A program made the position numbers and the translations under genes. Below are positions 7,944 through 20,163 of a DNA stretch of 37,237 nucleotides, piece after piece (position 1 is the first letter of the stretch; every line of letters starts with the position of its first letter). The notes under the pieces are model-generated. The model ran no database searches. It was given only the letters and a program-made list of their open reading frames with translations, and was not told the DNA's origin. The stretch is from assembly GCA_902826775.1 (NCBI GenBank), contig CADEHE010000006.1, forward strand, positions 1-37,237, written 5' to 3'. Source of the DNA: an uncultured Pseudomonadota bacterium (GTDB lineage Bacteria > Pseudomonadota > Gammaproteobacteria > Burkholderiales > JALYOK01).

Positions 7944-9401
7944 TCAACGCGAAGGTCTCGACTGAGCGGCGCGTCGTAGTATCCGAGCCGACGCCAACCC
8001 GGCGATGACTAAAATCGCTGCGCCGGCCAGCGCGGCTGCCTGCAAGGCGTCGGCGAAAGCGTTGCGTGCGGCGAAGCGCAGCGCCAGCGCGTCCGCGCCA
8101 GGGTTCGCCGCAGAGAGCGCGACGGCGGCTGCGAGTGTTTCGAGTGCGTTGGATGCCGCCTCGGGCGGAATTGACGCTGGAATCTGACCGGCGAGAGCAT
8201 GCCGATAGATCGCCATGCCGATGCTGCCGAAAATTGCGATGCCGAGCGCGCCGCTGAATTCTGCGCTGGTCTCTGATAGCGCCGAAGCCGCGCCGGCGCG
8301 CTCCGGCGGCGCTGCGGTGATGATCATTTCATTGGCCACGGTGAACACCGGCGCCATCCCCAGACTCATTACGATGGTGCTGGCCAGCAGCAGCGCAACC
8401 CCGCCCGATTCGCCGACCCACGCCAGCATGACAAAGCCTAGGGCTGCGCTGCCCAAACCCCATGCGAGGATCGCGGCGCGCGAGTAGCGTCGTGCAAGTC
8501 GTGGCGCGACGAGGGAGCCGAGCACAAAAGCCAGCGCCCAAGGCAAGGTGGCGAGGCCCGCATGCAGCGGCGAGAACTCCAGCACGAGTTGCAAGTACTG
8601 AGTGATGAAGATGTACACGCCGAACATCGCCAACGAACAAAGCGCATAAGCGGCGATCGCGGCGCGAAACGCGGGTTGGCGAAACAAAGTCAAGTCCAGC
8701 AACGGATACACCAAGTGCTTTTGACGGCGCACGAACAACATTCCCACCATACTTCCGGCGCTGATCGTCAGTACCGGCAGCCAGCCCAATCCGTGCGCGG
8801 CGATCTGCTTGCAGCCATACACGATCGCCAGCACCGCGCAGAGTGACAGCGCGACGCTGAGCAAATCGATTTGGCCTGCAACCGGGTCGCGGTACTCGGG
8901 CAGAAGGGCTGGACCCGCCAGCAACAGCAAGATCATCACCGGCACTGCCAGCAAGAACACCGAGCCCCACGCATAGAACTGCAATGTCACGCCCCCCACC
9001 AGCGGACCGATGGCGCCGCCGAGCGAAAAACTCGCCATCCAAACGCCAATGGCGAATTGGCGTTGATGCGGGTCATGGAACATATTGCGTATCAGCGACA
9101 TGGTCGAGGGCGCCAAGGTTGCGCCGGCAATGCCCAGCAGCGCGCGCATGAGGATCAGCATCGTGGCGCTGCGCGAGAAGGCCGCAATGACGGAGGCGAG
9201 AGCGAACGCAGCCGCGCCGATCAACAGCAGCTTGCGCCGCCCGATGCGATCGCCGAGCGTGCCCATGGTGATGAGAAAGCCGGCGACCATGAAGCCGTAC
9301 ACGTCCACGATCCATAACAATTGCGAGCTGGAAGGCGCAAGCTCGATGCTGATGGCGGGCAGCGCGAGGTTCAGTACCGTCAAATCCATGGCGTAAACCA
9401 T
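7944..9401 (-). CDS. MFS multidrug exporter, DHA2 (EmrB/QacA/SmvA) family
   Basis: At least 485 residues with the many hydrophobic helices of a DHA2 drug:proton antiporter. Seen near the N-terminus are MDLTVLNLALPAI (helix 1, motif D-like) and GTLGDRIGRRKLLLIG (motif A between helices 2 and 3), and later the motif C-like GGAIGPLVGG. Closest in pattern to SmvA-type exporters. The ATG at 9401 falls inside helix 1; the frame continues upstream with typical family sequence (ATRREWIGLAIIALPC) but without ATG, GTG or TTG. A CTG at 9476, followed by AAT ACC GCT, stands where an initiator would be expected and would give about 510 residues. Function as an exporter of cationic drugs is from family only. 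Convergent to the cytochrome gene. Confidence 0.85.
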   Translation of the reverse strand: MVYAMDLTVLNLALPAISIELAPSSSQLLWIVDVYGFMVAGFLITMGTLGDRIGRRKLLLIGAAAFALASVIAAFSRSATMLILMRALLGIAGATLAPSTMSLIRNMFHDPHQRQFAIGVWMASFSLGGAIGPLVGGVTLQFYAWGSVFLLAVPVMILLLLAGPALLPEYRDPVAGQIDLLSVALSLCAVLAIVYGCKQIAAHGLGWLPVLTISAGSMVGMLFVRRQKHLVYPLLDLTLFRQPAFRAAIAAYALCSLAMFGVYIFITQYLQLVLEFSPLHAGLATLPWALAFVLGSLVAPRLARRYSRAAILAWGLGSAALGFVMLAWVGESGGVALLLASTIVMSLGMAPVFTVANEMIITAAPPERAGAASALSETSAEFSGALGIAIFGSIGMAIYRHALAGQIPASIPPEAASNALETLAAAVALSAANPGADALALRFAARNAFADALQAAALAGAAILVIAGLASARILRRAAQSRPSR

Positions 9402-9733
9402 GCACGGCAGCGCAATGATCGCGAGACCGATCCATTCGCGGCGGGTGGCCTGCTGGGGACTAGTAGCGGTATTCAGTAGGAGGATTCCGTGCAGGGGTGG
9501 GACACTTGAGTCCGAAGCGTGTGGAAACGCGGCCGCGTAAGCTTGGCAAATGTTCCTTGTGGCGTCGTGGCCAATGCTTGTTCCCGAAAAACCGTCCTTA
9601 GCGGATGGGTAATCTTCGCGGACGAGTGCTCAGGCGTGCAAGTCCAAGCAAGCGTTCACCGGGGAAGGAATAGCAGAACGGGGTTAGCGTGAGATGCGGC
9701 AATACTATAAGAGCGTGCTTACGGCGCTTACAT
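9402..9733. other. Spacer between MFS exporter and pckG
   Basis: The first about 75 bases (to 9476) are probably the missing N-terminal codons of the exporter read on the minus strand. An AGTAGGAGG near 9476-9484 looks like a ribosome site on the plus strand but no gene follows it. The rest up to 9733 shows no gene that I can support and no clear terminator for pckG. Confidence 0.4.
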
Positions 9734-11569
9734 TCAGGGCGCGAAGCTTCTGGCCAACCGCTCGCGCCTTTCCGCCAGCGCTTGCGGCAGTCGGGTCGAA
9801 AGCTTGCCGAACAATTCACGGTGCGATTCGAGTTCGTGCTTCCACGCTTCGGGATTGATGCTGGTCACTTCGCGGTAGTGCTGTTCGCTAAACCCGTCGA
9901 GCCCGTGCCATTCCAAGTCTTGGTAGCGCGGCATCCAGCCGAGCGGGGTGTCGGTGGCGCCTTGTGATCCTTGCGTGCGCTCGACGATCCATTTGAGCAC
10001 GCGCATGTTGTCGCCGAAGCCAGGCCACACGAACTTTCCTGCGGCGTTCTTGCGGAACCAGTTTACGCCGAAGACTTTGGGCTGGTGTTCGATTTCGCGG
10101 CCCATCTTGAGCCAGTGATTGAAATAGTCGCCCATGTGATAACCGCAGAAGGGCAGCATGGCGAACGGGTCGCGGCGCACGTCGCCGGTCATGCCAGCGG
10201 CGGCGGCAGTTGTTTCCGAACCCATAGTCGCGGCGTGATAGACACCAGATTCCCAATCGTGGGGCTGCACCACCAGCGGCACAGTGTTGCTGCGACGGCC
10301 GCCGAAAATGAAAGCCGAGAGCGGAACGCCGTCGGGATTCTCCCAATCTTGATCGAGCGACGGGCACTGGCTGGCGGCAACGGTGAAGCGCGCGTTCGGG
10401 TGTGCGGCTTTCTGCTCGGTTCCGGGGCGCCAAGCCTTGCCTTGCCAGTCGATCAGCTCCGGCGGTGCATGCTTGGTCATGCCTTCCCACCACACATCGC
10501 CATCCGGCGTCGCGGCGACGTTGGTGAAGAAGCAATCTGATTTCAGCATCGCCATGGCATTCGGATTGGATTCTTCCGATGTGCCGGGCGCGACGCCAAA
10601 GTAGCCGGCTTCCGGATTGATCGCGTACAGCCGACCGTCGCGGCCGGGTTTGATCCATGCAATATCGTCGCCGATAGTGCTGATCTTCCAGCCGCCCAAC
10701 GTTTGCGGTGGAATCAGCATGGCGAAGTTGGTTTTGCCGCAGGCGCTTGGAAACGCGGCGGCAACGTAAGTCTTTTGCCCGCTCGGCGCTTGCGCGCCGA
10801 GGATCAGCATGTGCTCGGCCAGCCAGCCTTGGTCGCGGCCCATGGTGGAGGCAATGCGCAGTGCGAAGCATTTTTTGCCGAGCAGCGCGTTGCCGCCGTA
10901 GCCCGAACCATATGACCAAATCGCGCGCTCTTCCGGGAAATGCACGATGTACTTGTGCTGCTTGTTGCACGGCCATGCCACATCTTTTTCGCCCGGCGCC
11001 AGCGGTGCGCCGACCGAGTGCAGGCACGGCACGAACTCATGATCTTCGCCCAGTACGTCCCACACGCGTTTGCCCATGCGCGTCATGACGCGCATGCTGA
11101 CCGCCACATAGGGCGAATCGGTAATTTCGATGCCGATATGCGCAATATGGCTGCCGATCGGCCCCATGGAGAATGGCACGACGTACAGGGTGCGTCCGCG
11201 CATGCAACCGTCGAACAGGCGATGCAGCGTCGCTTTCATTTCGCTCGGTTCTTGCCAATTGTTGGTGGGGCCGGCATCGTCCTTGTTGCGGCTGCAGACG
11301 AAGGTGCGATCTTCCACGCGTGCCACATCGCTCGGATCGGAGCGCGCCAAAAAACTGCCTGGGCGCAGGTTTTGATTGAGCCGCGATAGCGTTCCGCTGG
11401 CGACCATCTCCTCGCAGAGACGGTCGTACTCTGCTTGCGAGCCGTCGCACCAGTAGATGCGGTCGGGTTTCGTCAGCGCCGCGACTTCTTCGATCCACAC
11501 GCGCGCGCGCGTGTGCCGCAGATTGTTTGGGATATTGTGATGCGGTGCGCGTGCGGGCGAGGTGGCCAT
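9734..11569 (-). CDS. pckG: Phosphoenolpyruvate carboxykinase (GTP)
   Basis: A 611-residue cytoplasmic enzyme converting oxaloacetate and GTP to phosphoenolpyruvate, CO2 and GDP, the entry step of gluconeogenesis. Full length for the GTP family. Seen: the substrate-loop region ([10 protein letters not shown], 102-111), [19 protein letters not shown] (134-152), [21 protein letters not shown] (221-241), the P-loop-like FPSACGKTN (273-281) with the reactive Cys277 typical of the GTP form, the metal-binding GDD (300-302), and later [12 protein letters not shown]. The ATG at 11569 fits the family N-terminus; the frame is open further up to 11692. It diverges from pyrG across 284 bases. Confidence 0.96.
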   Translation of the reverse strand: MATSPARAPHHNIPNNLRHTRARVWIEEVAALTKPDRIYWCDGSQAEYDRLCEEMVASGTLSRLNQNLRPGSFLARSDPSDVARVEDRTFVCSRNKDDAGPTNNWQEPSEMKATLHRLFDGCMRGRTLYVVPFSMGPIGSHIAHIGIEITDSPYVAVSMRVMTRMGKRVWDVLGEDHEFVPCLHSVGAPLAPGEKDVAWPCNKQHKYIVHFPEERAIWSYGSGYGGNALLGKKCFALRIASTMGRDQGWLAEHMLILGAQAPSGQKTYVAAAFPSACGKTNFAMLIPPQTLGGWKISTIGDDIAWIKPGRDGRLYAINPEAGYFGVAPGTSEESNPNAMAMLKSDCFFTNVAATPDGDVWWEGMTKHAPPELIDWQGKAWRPGTEQKAAHPNARFTVAASQCPSLDQDWENPDGVPLSAFIFGGRRSNTVPLVVQPHDWESGVYHAATMGSETTAAAAGMTGDVRRDPFAMLPFCGYHMGDYFNHWLKMGREIEHQPKVFGVNWFRKNAAGKFVWPGFGDNMRVLKWIVERTQGSQGATDTPLGWMPRYQDLEWHGLDGFSEQHYREVTSINPEAWKHELESHRELFGKLSTRLPQALAERRERLARSFAP

Positions 11570-11654
11570 GTATGAGCTTGTTGTGGGCAACTTAAAGAGC
11601 ACATTGTAGTGCAACTTCAGGTAGGGGCTATTCGGTAATACTATCGGGAGGGTA

Positions 11655-11670
11655 GTCTTAAAGATAAGAC
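11655..11670. promoter_or_regulatory. Inverted repeat in the pckG/pyrG divergent region
   Basis: GTCTTA-AAGA-TAAGAC, perfect 6-bp arms with a 4-base spacer, about 85 bases upstream of the pckG start. It could be a regulator-binding site for pckG; no partner regulator is nearby. The region around it is AT-rich compared with the genes. Confidence 0.3.
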
Positions 11671-11706
11671 AAGACGCTAGTACATCTGTCATACTTTAAG
11701 TAGTAA

Positions 11707-13530
<1,824 letters not shown>

Positions 13531-13644
13531 CTGCTTGGCCATAGCTAGATGCAAGCGCGGCAATGAGCCCGCGCGTGAGGCTTGCGTGCTGCGGCCGGCG
13601 TTGCCGTGCGGGTCAAGAGGTGTGGGCTGTAGCCGGAGGTGCTT

Positions 13645-15812
<2,168 letters not shown>

Positions 15813-15818
15813 AGGATC

Positions 15819-16169
15819 ATGCGCGCTGTAGCTTTTGCCCTAATGCTGATGTTGGGCGGCCTGCAATACCCGCTTTGGGCGGGTAAGAGCGGCTGGGGAG
15901 AAGTTTGGCGGCTCGAAAAGCAGTTGCAGGAAAAGCGCTCCGAGAACGCGAAATTGTCCCAACGCAATACCGCGTTGGCGGAAGAGGTCAAAGATCTCGA
16001 AGACGGACTCGACGCGGTGGAAGAGCGAGCCCGGGCTGAGTTGGGCATGATCCGGCGCGGCGAAGTGTTCGTCCAAGTCGTGCCCGAAACCGGCTTGGAA
16101 ACTACCATCGCAAGTTCGGTCGCACCGCGCTCGCCAGCCGGCACTTCCGTTTCGCCCAGCGCGCAGTAG
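15819..16169 (+). CDS. ftsB: Cell division protein FtsB
   Basis: A 116-residue bitopic membrane protein of the divisome. An N-terminal hydrophobic segment (about residues 3-20) is followed by GKSGWGEVWRLEKQL and a heptad-rich coiled coil (about 26-75, LQEKRSENAKLSQRNTALAE) and the conserved AEERARAELGMI-like motif (VEERARAELGMIRRGE). FtsB bridges FtsL and FtsQ and helps to activate septal wall synthesis. Position directly after eno (six bases, with AGAGGA as ribosome site) is the usual one. The last 25 residues are Ser/Pro-rich and likely disordered. Confidence 0.92.
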   Translation: MRAVAFALMLMLGGLQYPLWAGKSGWGEVWRLEKQLQEKRSENAKLSQRNTALAEEVKDLEDGLDAVEERARAELGMIRRGEVFVQVVPETGLETTIASSVAPRSPAGTSVSPSAQ

Positions 16170-16181
16170 ACGCGGCGCGCC

Positions 16182-16206
16182 ACGGCCTCCGTTGGCGGCC
16201 GTTCTT
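16182..16206 (+). terminator. Weak hairpin after ftsB
   Basis: ACGGCC and GGCCGT form a 6-bp stem with a 9-base loop, 12 bases after the ftsB stop, followed by TTCTT. It may end the pyrG-ftsB transcript; the T-run is short. Confidence 0.35.
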
Positions 16207-16282
16207 AACGCTGCGGGTTAGATATGACAAGCGCAGCTCCCGCAGCGCATAATATTCCGGTTTCTCCGCAAAGGGTGTGCCC

Positions 16283-16663
16283 ATGGTTTGGAAGCGTATT
16301 TGTGCTTGCTGTTTGGCGCTGATGCAGTTCTCGTCGCCATTGCTCGCGGATGAAGCGGGCGAGGATTTCATGGTCGGTACATGGACGCGCGACGGCGATT
16401 GCCTCGAAGGCGACGTGGTGCAGCGCAGCGGTGCGCAGTTTCGCTCGAAAATACGCGGCCAAAATTACGTCGGTACGGTGCAGCGCGAAGGCGACATCAT
16501 CAAGACCAACTTCGCGGCTGACGATGGCAACTCACGCCGCTACACTTACCACATCGAAAACGACAACCGTTTGCGGGTGATCGACGTTTCGATCTGCGAT
16601 CGCGTGCATTGCGAGTCGATGCATGTACAAAGTTTTTTTTACGTCATGCGCTGTAAGGAATAG
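16283..16663 (+). CDS. Hypothetical exported protein
   Basis: A 126-residue protein with a signal peptide of about 22 residues (MVWKRICACCLALMQFSSPL, cleavage near LLA-DE). The mature part is rich in beta strands (FMVGTWTRDGDCLEGDVVQ, FRSKIRGQNYVGTVQREGD) and contains four cysteines, among them C109 and C114 near CDRVHCESM and a terminal RCKE. I do not recognise a family; the WT-x-DGDCLEG opening recalls small lipocalin-like domains, but that is only an impression. The ATG at 16283 has AAAGGG seven bases upstream. It precedes the first DUF1330 gene by 16 bases and may share its transcript. Confidence 0.65.
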   Translation: MVWKRICACCLALMQFSSPLLADEAGEDFMVGTWTRDGDCLEGDVVQRSGAQFRSKIRGQNYVGTVQREGDIIKTNFAADDGNSRRYTYHIENDNRLRVIDVSICDRVHCESMHVQSFFYVMRCKE

Positions 16664-16679
16664 AGAGGAGAGTGCCCAC

Positions 16680-16967
16680 ATGCCTGCCTACCTGATCGCC
16701 GAGATCACCGTTCATGACCCCGCTGGCTTTGAGGAATACCGCAAACAAGTGCCCGCAACTATTGCTGCCTATGGCGGACGCTACATCGTGCGCGGTGGTA
16801 GCAGTGAAGTGGTGGAGGGCGCTTGGCAGCCCAAGCGTTTAGTGGTCGTGGAATTTCCCTCGATGGCGCGCGCCAAGCAGTGGTATGCAAGTGCCGAGTA
16901 CCAGGCGGTGCTGCCGCTGCGCACTAAGGCTTCCACCGGCAACGCGATCTTCGTCGAAGGTGTGTGA
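16680..16967 (+). CDS. DUF1330 family protein, copy 1
   Basis: A 95-residue protein with the complete DUF1330 dimeric alpha-beta barrel pattern: PAYLIAEITVHDPAGFEEYR, the Gly-rich GGRYIVRGG, the strand RLVVVEFPSM and ARAKQWYASAEYQAV. Function of the family is not established. GAGGAGAG lies just before the ATG. A second, similar protein follows 100 bases downstream; the two agree at most family positions but differ through the rest, so duplication is not recent. Confidence 0.88.
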   Translation: MPAYLIAEITVHDPAGFEEYRKQVPATIAAYGGRYIVRGGSSEVVEGAWQPKRLVVVEFPSMARAKQWYASAEYQAVLPLRTKASTGNAIFVEGV

Positions 16968-16980
16968 ATGTTTGATCTGG

Positions 16981-16997
16981 CTCTATGCTGGATAGAG
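16981..16997. repeat. Hairpin between the two DUF1330 genes
   Basis: CTCTAT-GCTGG-ATAGAG, perfect 6-bp arms with a 5-base loop, 13 bases after the first DUF1330 stop. No T-run follows, so it is either a transcript-stabilising hairpin or an operator. Confidence 0.35.
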
Positions 16998-17067
16998 TAA
17001 TGTCCGTGAACGGTTTAACAATCTCATTCTCATAGATATACTGTCGAGTTTAGACCGGAGAGCCGCG

Positions 17068-17358
17068 ATGCCCGCATACGTTATCGGCGAAATCGAGATT
17101 ACCAACGCCTCTGCGTATGAAGAATACAAGAAGGCGGTGGGGCCGGTGCTGCAAAAGTTCGGCGGCAAATTCTTGGCGCGCGGCGGCAAGGTGGTTTGCC
17201 TTGAAGGCGGTTGGGATCCGAAGCGGCTCGTTATCGTCGAGTTCGAGAGCATGGAACGCGCGCTAGCTTGGTACAACTCGCCCGAGTACGCGCCGGTCAA
17301 AGCAATGCGCAAGGCTGCATCAATAGGCAATCAATTGATCGTCGAAGGGCTCCCATAG
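17068..17358 (+). CDS. DUF1330 family protein, copy 2
   Basis: A 96-residue paralogue of the preceding gene with the same pattern: PAYVIGEIEITNASAYEEYK, KFGGKFLARGGK, KRLVIVEFESMERALAWYNSPEY and a C-terminal GNQLIVEG. Cytoplasmic, no signal. CGGAGAG lies nine bases before the ATG. The two copies may form a heterodimer, which is inference from the barrel fold of the family; no substrate is known. Confidence 0.88.
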   Translation: MPAYVIGEIEITNASAYEEYKKAVGPVLQKFGGKFLARGGKVVCLEGGWDPKRLVIVEFESMERALAWYNSPEYAPVKAMRKAASIGNQLIVEGLP

Positions 17359-17399
17359 CACGGCCGTGACCGTGCATTGCTTTCGCGACATCTCAAAGC

Positions 17400-17843
17400 A
17401 TGATTCACCACATCTCCATTCCCGCCGGGCGCCCGCAGCATGTCGCTCATGTGCTGGCGGAACTACTCGGCGGCGGCGTTTCGCGCTTTGGGCCGTACCG
17501 CGATTCCTATATTGCTTGGGCGGGCGATGAGCACGGCACCGCCATCGAGGTGTTTCCGGTCGGCACTGAGTTGTTCCCGGATGCGGGTGCCAGCTACTGC
17601 AATTTTCGCCATAACCCGGCACATACTGGTTTCGTCACCACTCACGCTGCGGTATCGGTCGCGCGCTCCAAAGCCGAGATCGTCGCCCTGGCGGAACGCG
17701 AAGGCTGGCGCGCACTGGAACTTTCACGCGGCAGTTTCCGCGTGATTGAGTTCTGGATCGAAAACCGCGTCATGCTGGAGGTATTGCCGCCGGATATGGC
17801 GGCAGAGTATCTCGCCGCTACACGTCCGGGCGGACCAGGCTAG
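17400..17843 (+). CDS. VOC (glyoxalase-fold) superfamily protein
   Basis: A 147-residue protein with a beta-alpha-beta-beta-beta pattern: MIHHISIPAGRPQHVAHVLAEL at the start, YIAWAGDEHGTAIEVFP in the middle, GFVTTHAAVSV at the start of the second module, and FWIENRVMLEVLPP at the end. Candidate metal ligands are H4 and E50 of the first module and E142-region acids of the second, but I cannot assign them firmly. Substrate unknown. Its stop codon shares the four bases CTAG with the stop of the convergent photolyase remnant. Confidence 0.7.
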   Translation: MIHHISIPAGRPQHVAHVLAELLGGGVSRFGPYRDSYIAWAGDEHGTAIEVFPVGTELFPDAGASYCNFRHNPAHTGFVTTHAAVSVARSKAEIVALAEREGWRALELSRGSFRVIEFWIENRVMLEVLPPDMAAEYLAATRPGGPG

Positions 17844-18289
17844 CGCGGTGGCGTGCCGCCGTTAGCGCGAATCGCTTGCGCACGCTGTGCGATGGCTCGG
17901 CGAGTTGCAGCATCCAGCCGGGCGAGATTCTTCACTTGCAACGCCATGCGCGGGTTTCGCTGCAGCGATGTTTCGTGACGCGCCAAGAAATCCCAGTACA
18001 GGGTCGTGTAGGGGCAAATGCGAGCGCCCTCATCGTGTAGTGCTTGTGCGAAATGCCGCATCGCGGAGCGAAAAACCGAGCTGCGCATTTTGCTCGACCA
18101 CGCATAAGTACTTTCTTCCTGCACTTCAGCCATAAACACCGCGTCTTGTGCCGGGCTAAAACCATCGAACGCGGCCGAGTCGCGGTTGAGCTGGTCGCCA
18201 TAAACAAATACGAGCGAGCGAATCCGTGAGGATGCTTTGCTCGGCAGACTGGCAACGGTGAATTCAGCATTGGAACTCAACCCGGCCAT
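17840..18289 (-). pseudogene. Internally deleted PhrB-type (FeS-BCP) photolyase, 149 residues
   Basis: The first about 90 residues match the N-terminal antenna domain of the PhrB/DPRP group ((6-4) photolyase, about 510 residues): LVFVYGDQL, AAFDGF, DAVFMAEVQEESTYAW and SAMRHFAQALHDEG. Directly after this, with no frame break, the sequence becomes the extreme C-terminus of the same family: CPYTTLYWDFLARHE then NPRMALQVKNLARLD. About 350-380 residues that carry the FAD pocket, the DNA-binding face and three of the four FeS-cluster cysteines are missing; the Cys of CPYTTLYW is the only one left. The frame is still open, so a short product may be made, but it cannot be a photolyase. It overlaps the DUF3253 gene upstream by 13 bases. 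Confidence 0.75.
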
Positions 18290-18543
18290 CGTGGGCCTCG
18301 GCGCAATCGGATCGGACCGGCATAGAGGGCGTCCGGATGCTGGGGCTGCGCTCCGCGCGTGATGCGCAGCACGCCGCTACGAGCGAGTTCGGCCGCCGCA
18401 AAGCGTACCGCAGGCATGAACGGGCGCCAGTTCGTCGCGTCGAGCAATCGCGCCGCCTCGGACGGACAAATAGATGCGCCTTCGGCGCGTCGCCGCAACA
18501 ATTCTATGATTGCTTCGGCGATGTGCCGGTTCAAGTTGTTCAA
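18277..18543 (-). CDS. DUF3253 family protein
   Basis: An 88-residue protein with the full pattern of the family: IAEAIIELLRRRAEGASICPSEAAR-like start, a WRPFMPAVRFAAAELARSGV helix-turn region, and the end GPIRLRRG. It resembles a small winged-helix domain, so a DNA-associated role is possible but not shown. Such genes often stand beside PhrB-type photolyase genes. Here it lies upstream of the deleted photolyase, overlapping by 13 bases, and 18 bases after the HExxH gene, so all three are likely one transcript. Confidence 0.85.
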   Translation of the reverse strand: MNNLNRHIAEAIIELLRRRAEGASICPSEAARLLDATNWRPFMPAVRFAAAELARSGVLRITRGAQPQHPDALYAGPIRLRRGPRWPG

Positions 18544-18561
18544 GTCTCAAGCCTATGGGCA

Positions 18562-19026
18562 TCAATCGGGTCGCGGTTGGTTTTCCATCCAAGGTTTGGC
18601 ATAGCGCTTGTCGCCGGCGCACATATTGGGCAATTGCCCGATCACAAAGCGCAGGTCTTGGCCGTGGCGTTTGAGATACCAGTTCTGCACGTTGTACGCC
18701 TCCCGTTCTTGCTGATACTGGCGCTCGCAAGTATCGCCAATCTCCTCGAACTTTGCATGGAGGTGCTGCTGATGGTGTACCAGTTCGTGCAATAGCACCG
18801 ATCGAGCATAGGGGTCGTTCAAGTCAAGATCATCACCGATGAACACGCCACGCTCTGGGACGTACATGGCGCGCACGCGGCAAGGCCTCTCGCACGCCAT
18901 TTGCTGTACCGCCTGAGCGCTTATCAAATGCAGGGCCGGCGGTTCGGTGGGCACGGCGTAGCCCGCAATTGCGGAGATGGCCACGAACATCTCGTTAACT
19001 ATTTTCAATAGGTTGCTCTGGTCCAT
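18562..19026 (-). CDS. Putative zinc metallopeptidase (HExxH)
   Basis: A 154-residue protein with the zinc-binding motif H80-E-L-V-H84 in SVLLHELVHHQQHLH, and acidic residues E107/E109 in QQEREAYNVQNWYL at the distance expected of a third ligand in gluzincins. There are four cysteines (C45, C49, C100, C135). An N-terminal helix (about 8-25) could be a weak signal anchor. No substrate can be named. It is the first gene of the minus-strand arm of the photolyase island, with its start 132 bases from that of the divergent MerR gene. Confidence 0.65.
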   Translation of the reverse strand: MDQSNLLKIVNEMFVAISAIAGYAVPTEPPALHLISAQAVQQMACERPCRVRAMYVPERGVFIGDDLDLNDPYARSVLLHELVHHQQHLHAKFEEIGDTCERQYQQEREAYNVQNWYLKRHGQDLRFVIGQLPNMCAGDKRYAKPWMENQPRPD

Positions 19027-19090
19027 ATGGTCGACGTATGCGTATCTGCGGGTGGTTGGAGGAGAGGTGTTTATAAAAATAATATTAGGC

Positions 19091-19119
19091 TTGATTGTAT
19101 AGGACTTGTCCAGTACGAT
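19091..19119 (+). promoter_or_regulatory. Divergent promoter with 20-bp imperfect palindrome (MerR gene / HExxH gene)
   Basis: Plus strand: TTGATT (19091-19096), 17 bases, TACGAT (19114-19119), 39 bases before the MerR ATG. The whole spacer is occupied by GTATAGGACTTGTCCAGTAC (19097-19116), symmetric as GTAnnGGACnnGTCCnnTAC. On the minus strand a TGGACA within the same palindrome could serve as -35 for the HExxH operon. The position between -35 and -10 is where MerR-type regulators bind, so autoregulation by the adjacent MerR protein is a reasonable inference. Confidence 0.5.
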
Positions 19120-19158
19120 AATGCCGTCGGCAGTTTTGCCATAACTCGCTCATCAGCC

Positions 19159-20112
19159 ATGACACCTAAGCCCGCTTCGCGTGCTACCTACCCGATCGGC
19201 GTTACGTCGCGCCTAACAAATATCCACCCTGAGACACTACGCATATGGGAGCGACGCTACCGTATGGTTGCCCCCGCGCGAGCAAGCCGCGGACGGCGCT
19301 TCTACTCCGAAGAGGATGTGCGGCGCTTATCGCTGTTGAAAGCGTTGGTCGATGAGGGTAATCCAATCAGCGCCGTAGCGGCGTTGAGCATTGATGAGCT
19401 GGAAGCGCGGGTGAAGGGCCGTGCCGCGACGACGCTCAAGCTGCGTGGTACGACGGTCGCCGGACCCTGCAGGGTGGTCGTCGTCGGTGAGGAGCTGCCG
19501 ATCTTGTTAAGTGGCGTGACTAATCAACTTGAGATTGTGGCGAGCTCTGCGGAGGCGAAGGACTTGCCCTCCGCCGGAGACGCGGCAGTGGTAGATGTGC
19601 TGGTTTGGGAGCGGGCCTCGCTGCACACCGGGGCGCTGAGCGAGACAATGAGTTTGCTCACAACGTCGAAAGCGCGACGCGCCATGGTTGTATACGGCTT
19701 TGCGGCAAAACGGGTCGTTGCCGAGTTGGAAGCGGTGGGTATCCGCTGCGTTCAGGCGCGCGCTGGTGCGGACGCCATTGTGCGGGCATGTCTCGAGGAG
19801 CGCGGCCGCAGCGGCCTGCCGCTAGAGATTTCCGTACCTGGCTCGCAAGTGATCCCGCCGCGCCGCTTTCCCCCGGGGCAACTGGCGCGCATTGCGCGCA
19901 GCTCGCCGACGATGGCGTGCGAGTGTCCTCATCACTTGGTGGACTTGGTGAATAGCTTGGTCGCTTTTGAGCGTTATAGCGCTGAGTGCGAATCACGTAG
20001 CCCGAGCGATGCCGCGCTACACGCGTTGCTGCACTCCATCACGGCGACGGCCCGCGCCCTGATGGAGTGCGGTTTAGAGCGTGTGCTTGAGGCCGAGGGC
20101 ATCGAACCATGA
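19159..20112 (+). CDS. MerR-family transcriptional regulator of the photolyase island
   Basis: A 317-residue regulator. The N-terminal winged-helix domain is plain (YPIGVTSRLTNIHPETLRIWERRY, about 11-34; SRGRRFYSEEDVRRLSLLKAL). The middle (about 90-220) is Rossmann-like, and the C-terminal region has the block CECPHHLVDLVNSL...FERYSAECESRSPSDAALHALL, a pattern I associate with MerR regulators next to bacterial photolyase genes. No E/DxH cobalamin-binding motif, the hallmark of CarH/LitR light sensors, is seen, so how it would sense a signal is open. The ATG at 19159 is preferred; the frame is open back to 19027, but that covers the promoter. Likely controls the two divergent arms. Confidence 0.85.
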   Translation: MTPKPASRATYPIGVTSRLTNIHPETLRIWERRYRMVAPARASRGRRFYSEEDVRRLSLLKALVDEGNPISAVAALSIDELEARVKGRAATTLKLRGTTVAGPCRVVVVGEELPILLSGVTNQLEIVASSAEAKDLPSAGDAAVVDVLVWERASLHTGALSETMSLLTTSKARRAMVVYGFAAKRVVAELEAVGIRCVQARAGADAIVRACLEERGRSGLPLEISVPGSQVIPPRRFPPGQLARIARSSPTMACECPHHLVDLVNSLVAFERYSAECESRSPSDAALHALLHSITATARALMECGLERVLEAEGIEP

Positions 20113-20163
20113 TGGCAATGCGTCCATATAACGTACAGAAAAGTCTGCACTTTCAGTCTAAAA

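Noticed and set aside
7928..7950. Hairpin GTTGTGA...TCACTCAAC between cytochrome and exporter genes as a bidirectional terminator
   Set aside because: The stem is bulged and only a few pairs long, and the T-run is in the loop rather than after the stem.
19027..19158. N-terminal extension of the MerR regulator
   Set aside because: The extension would cover the promoter and palindrome and is unlike the family start; ATG at 19159 fits better.
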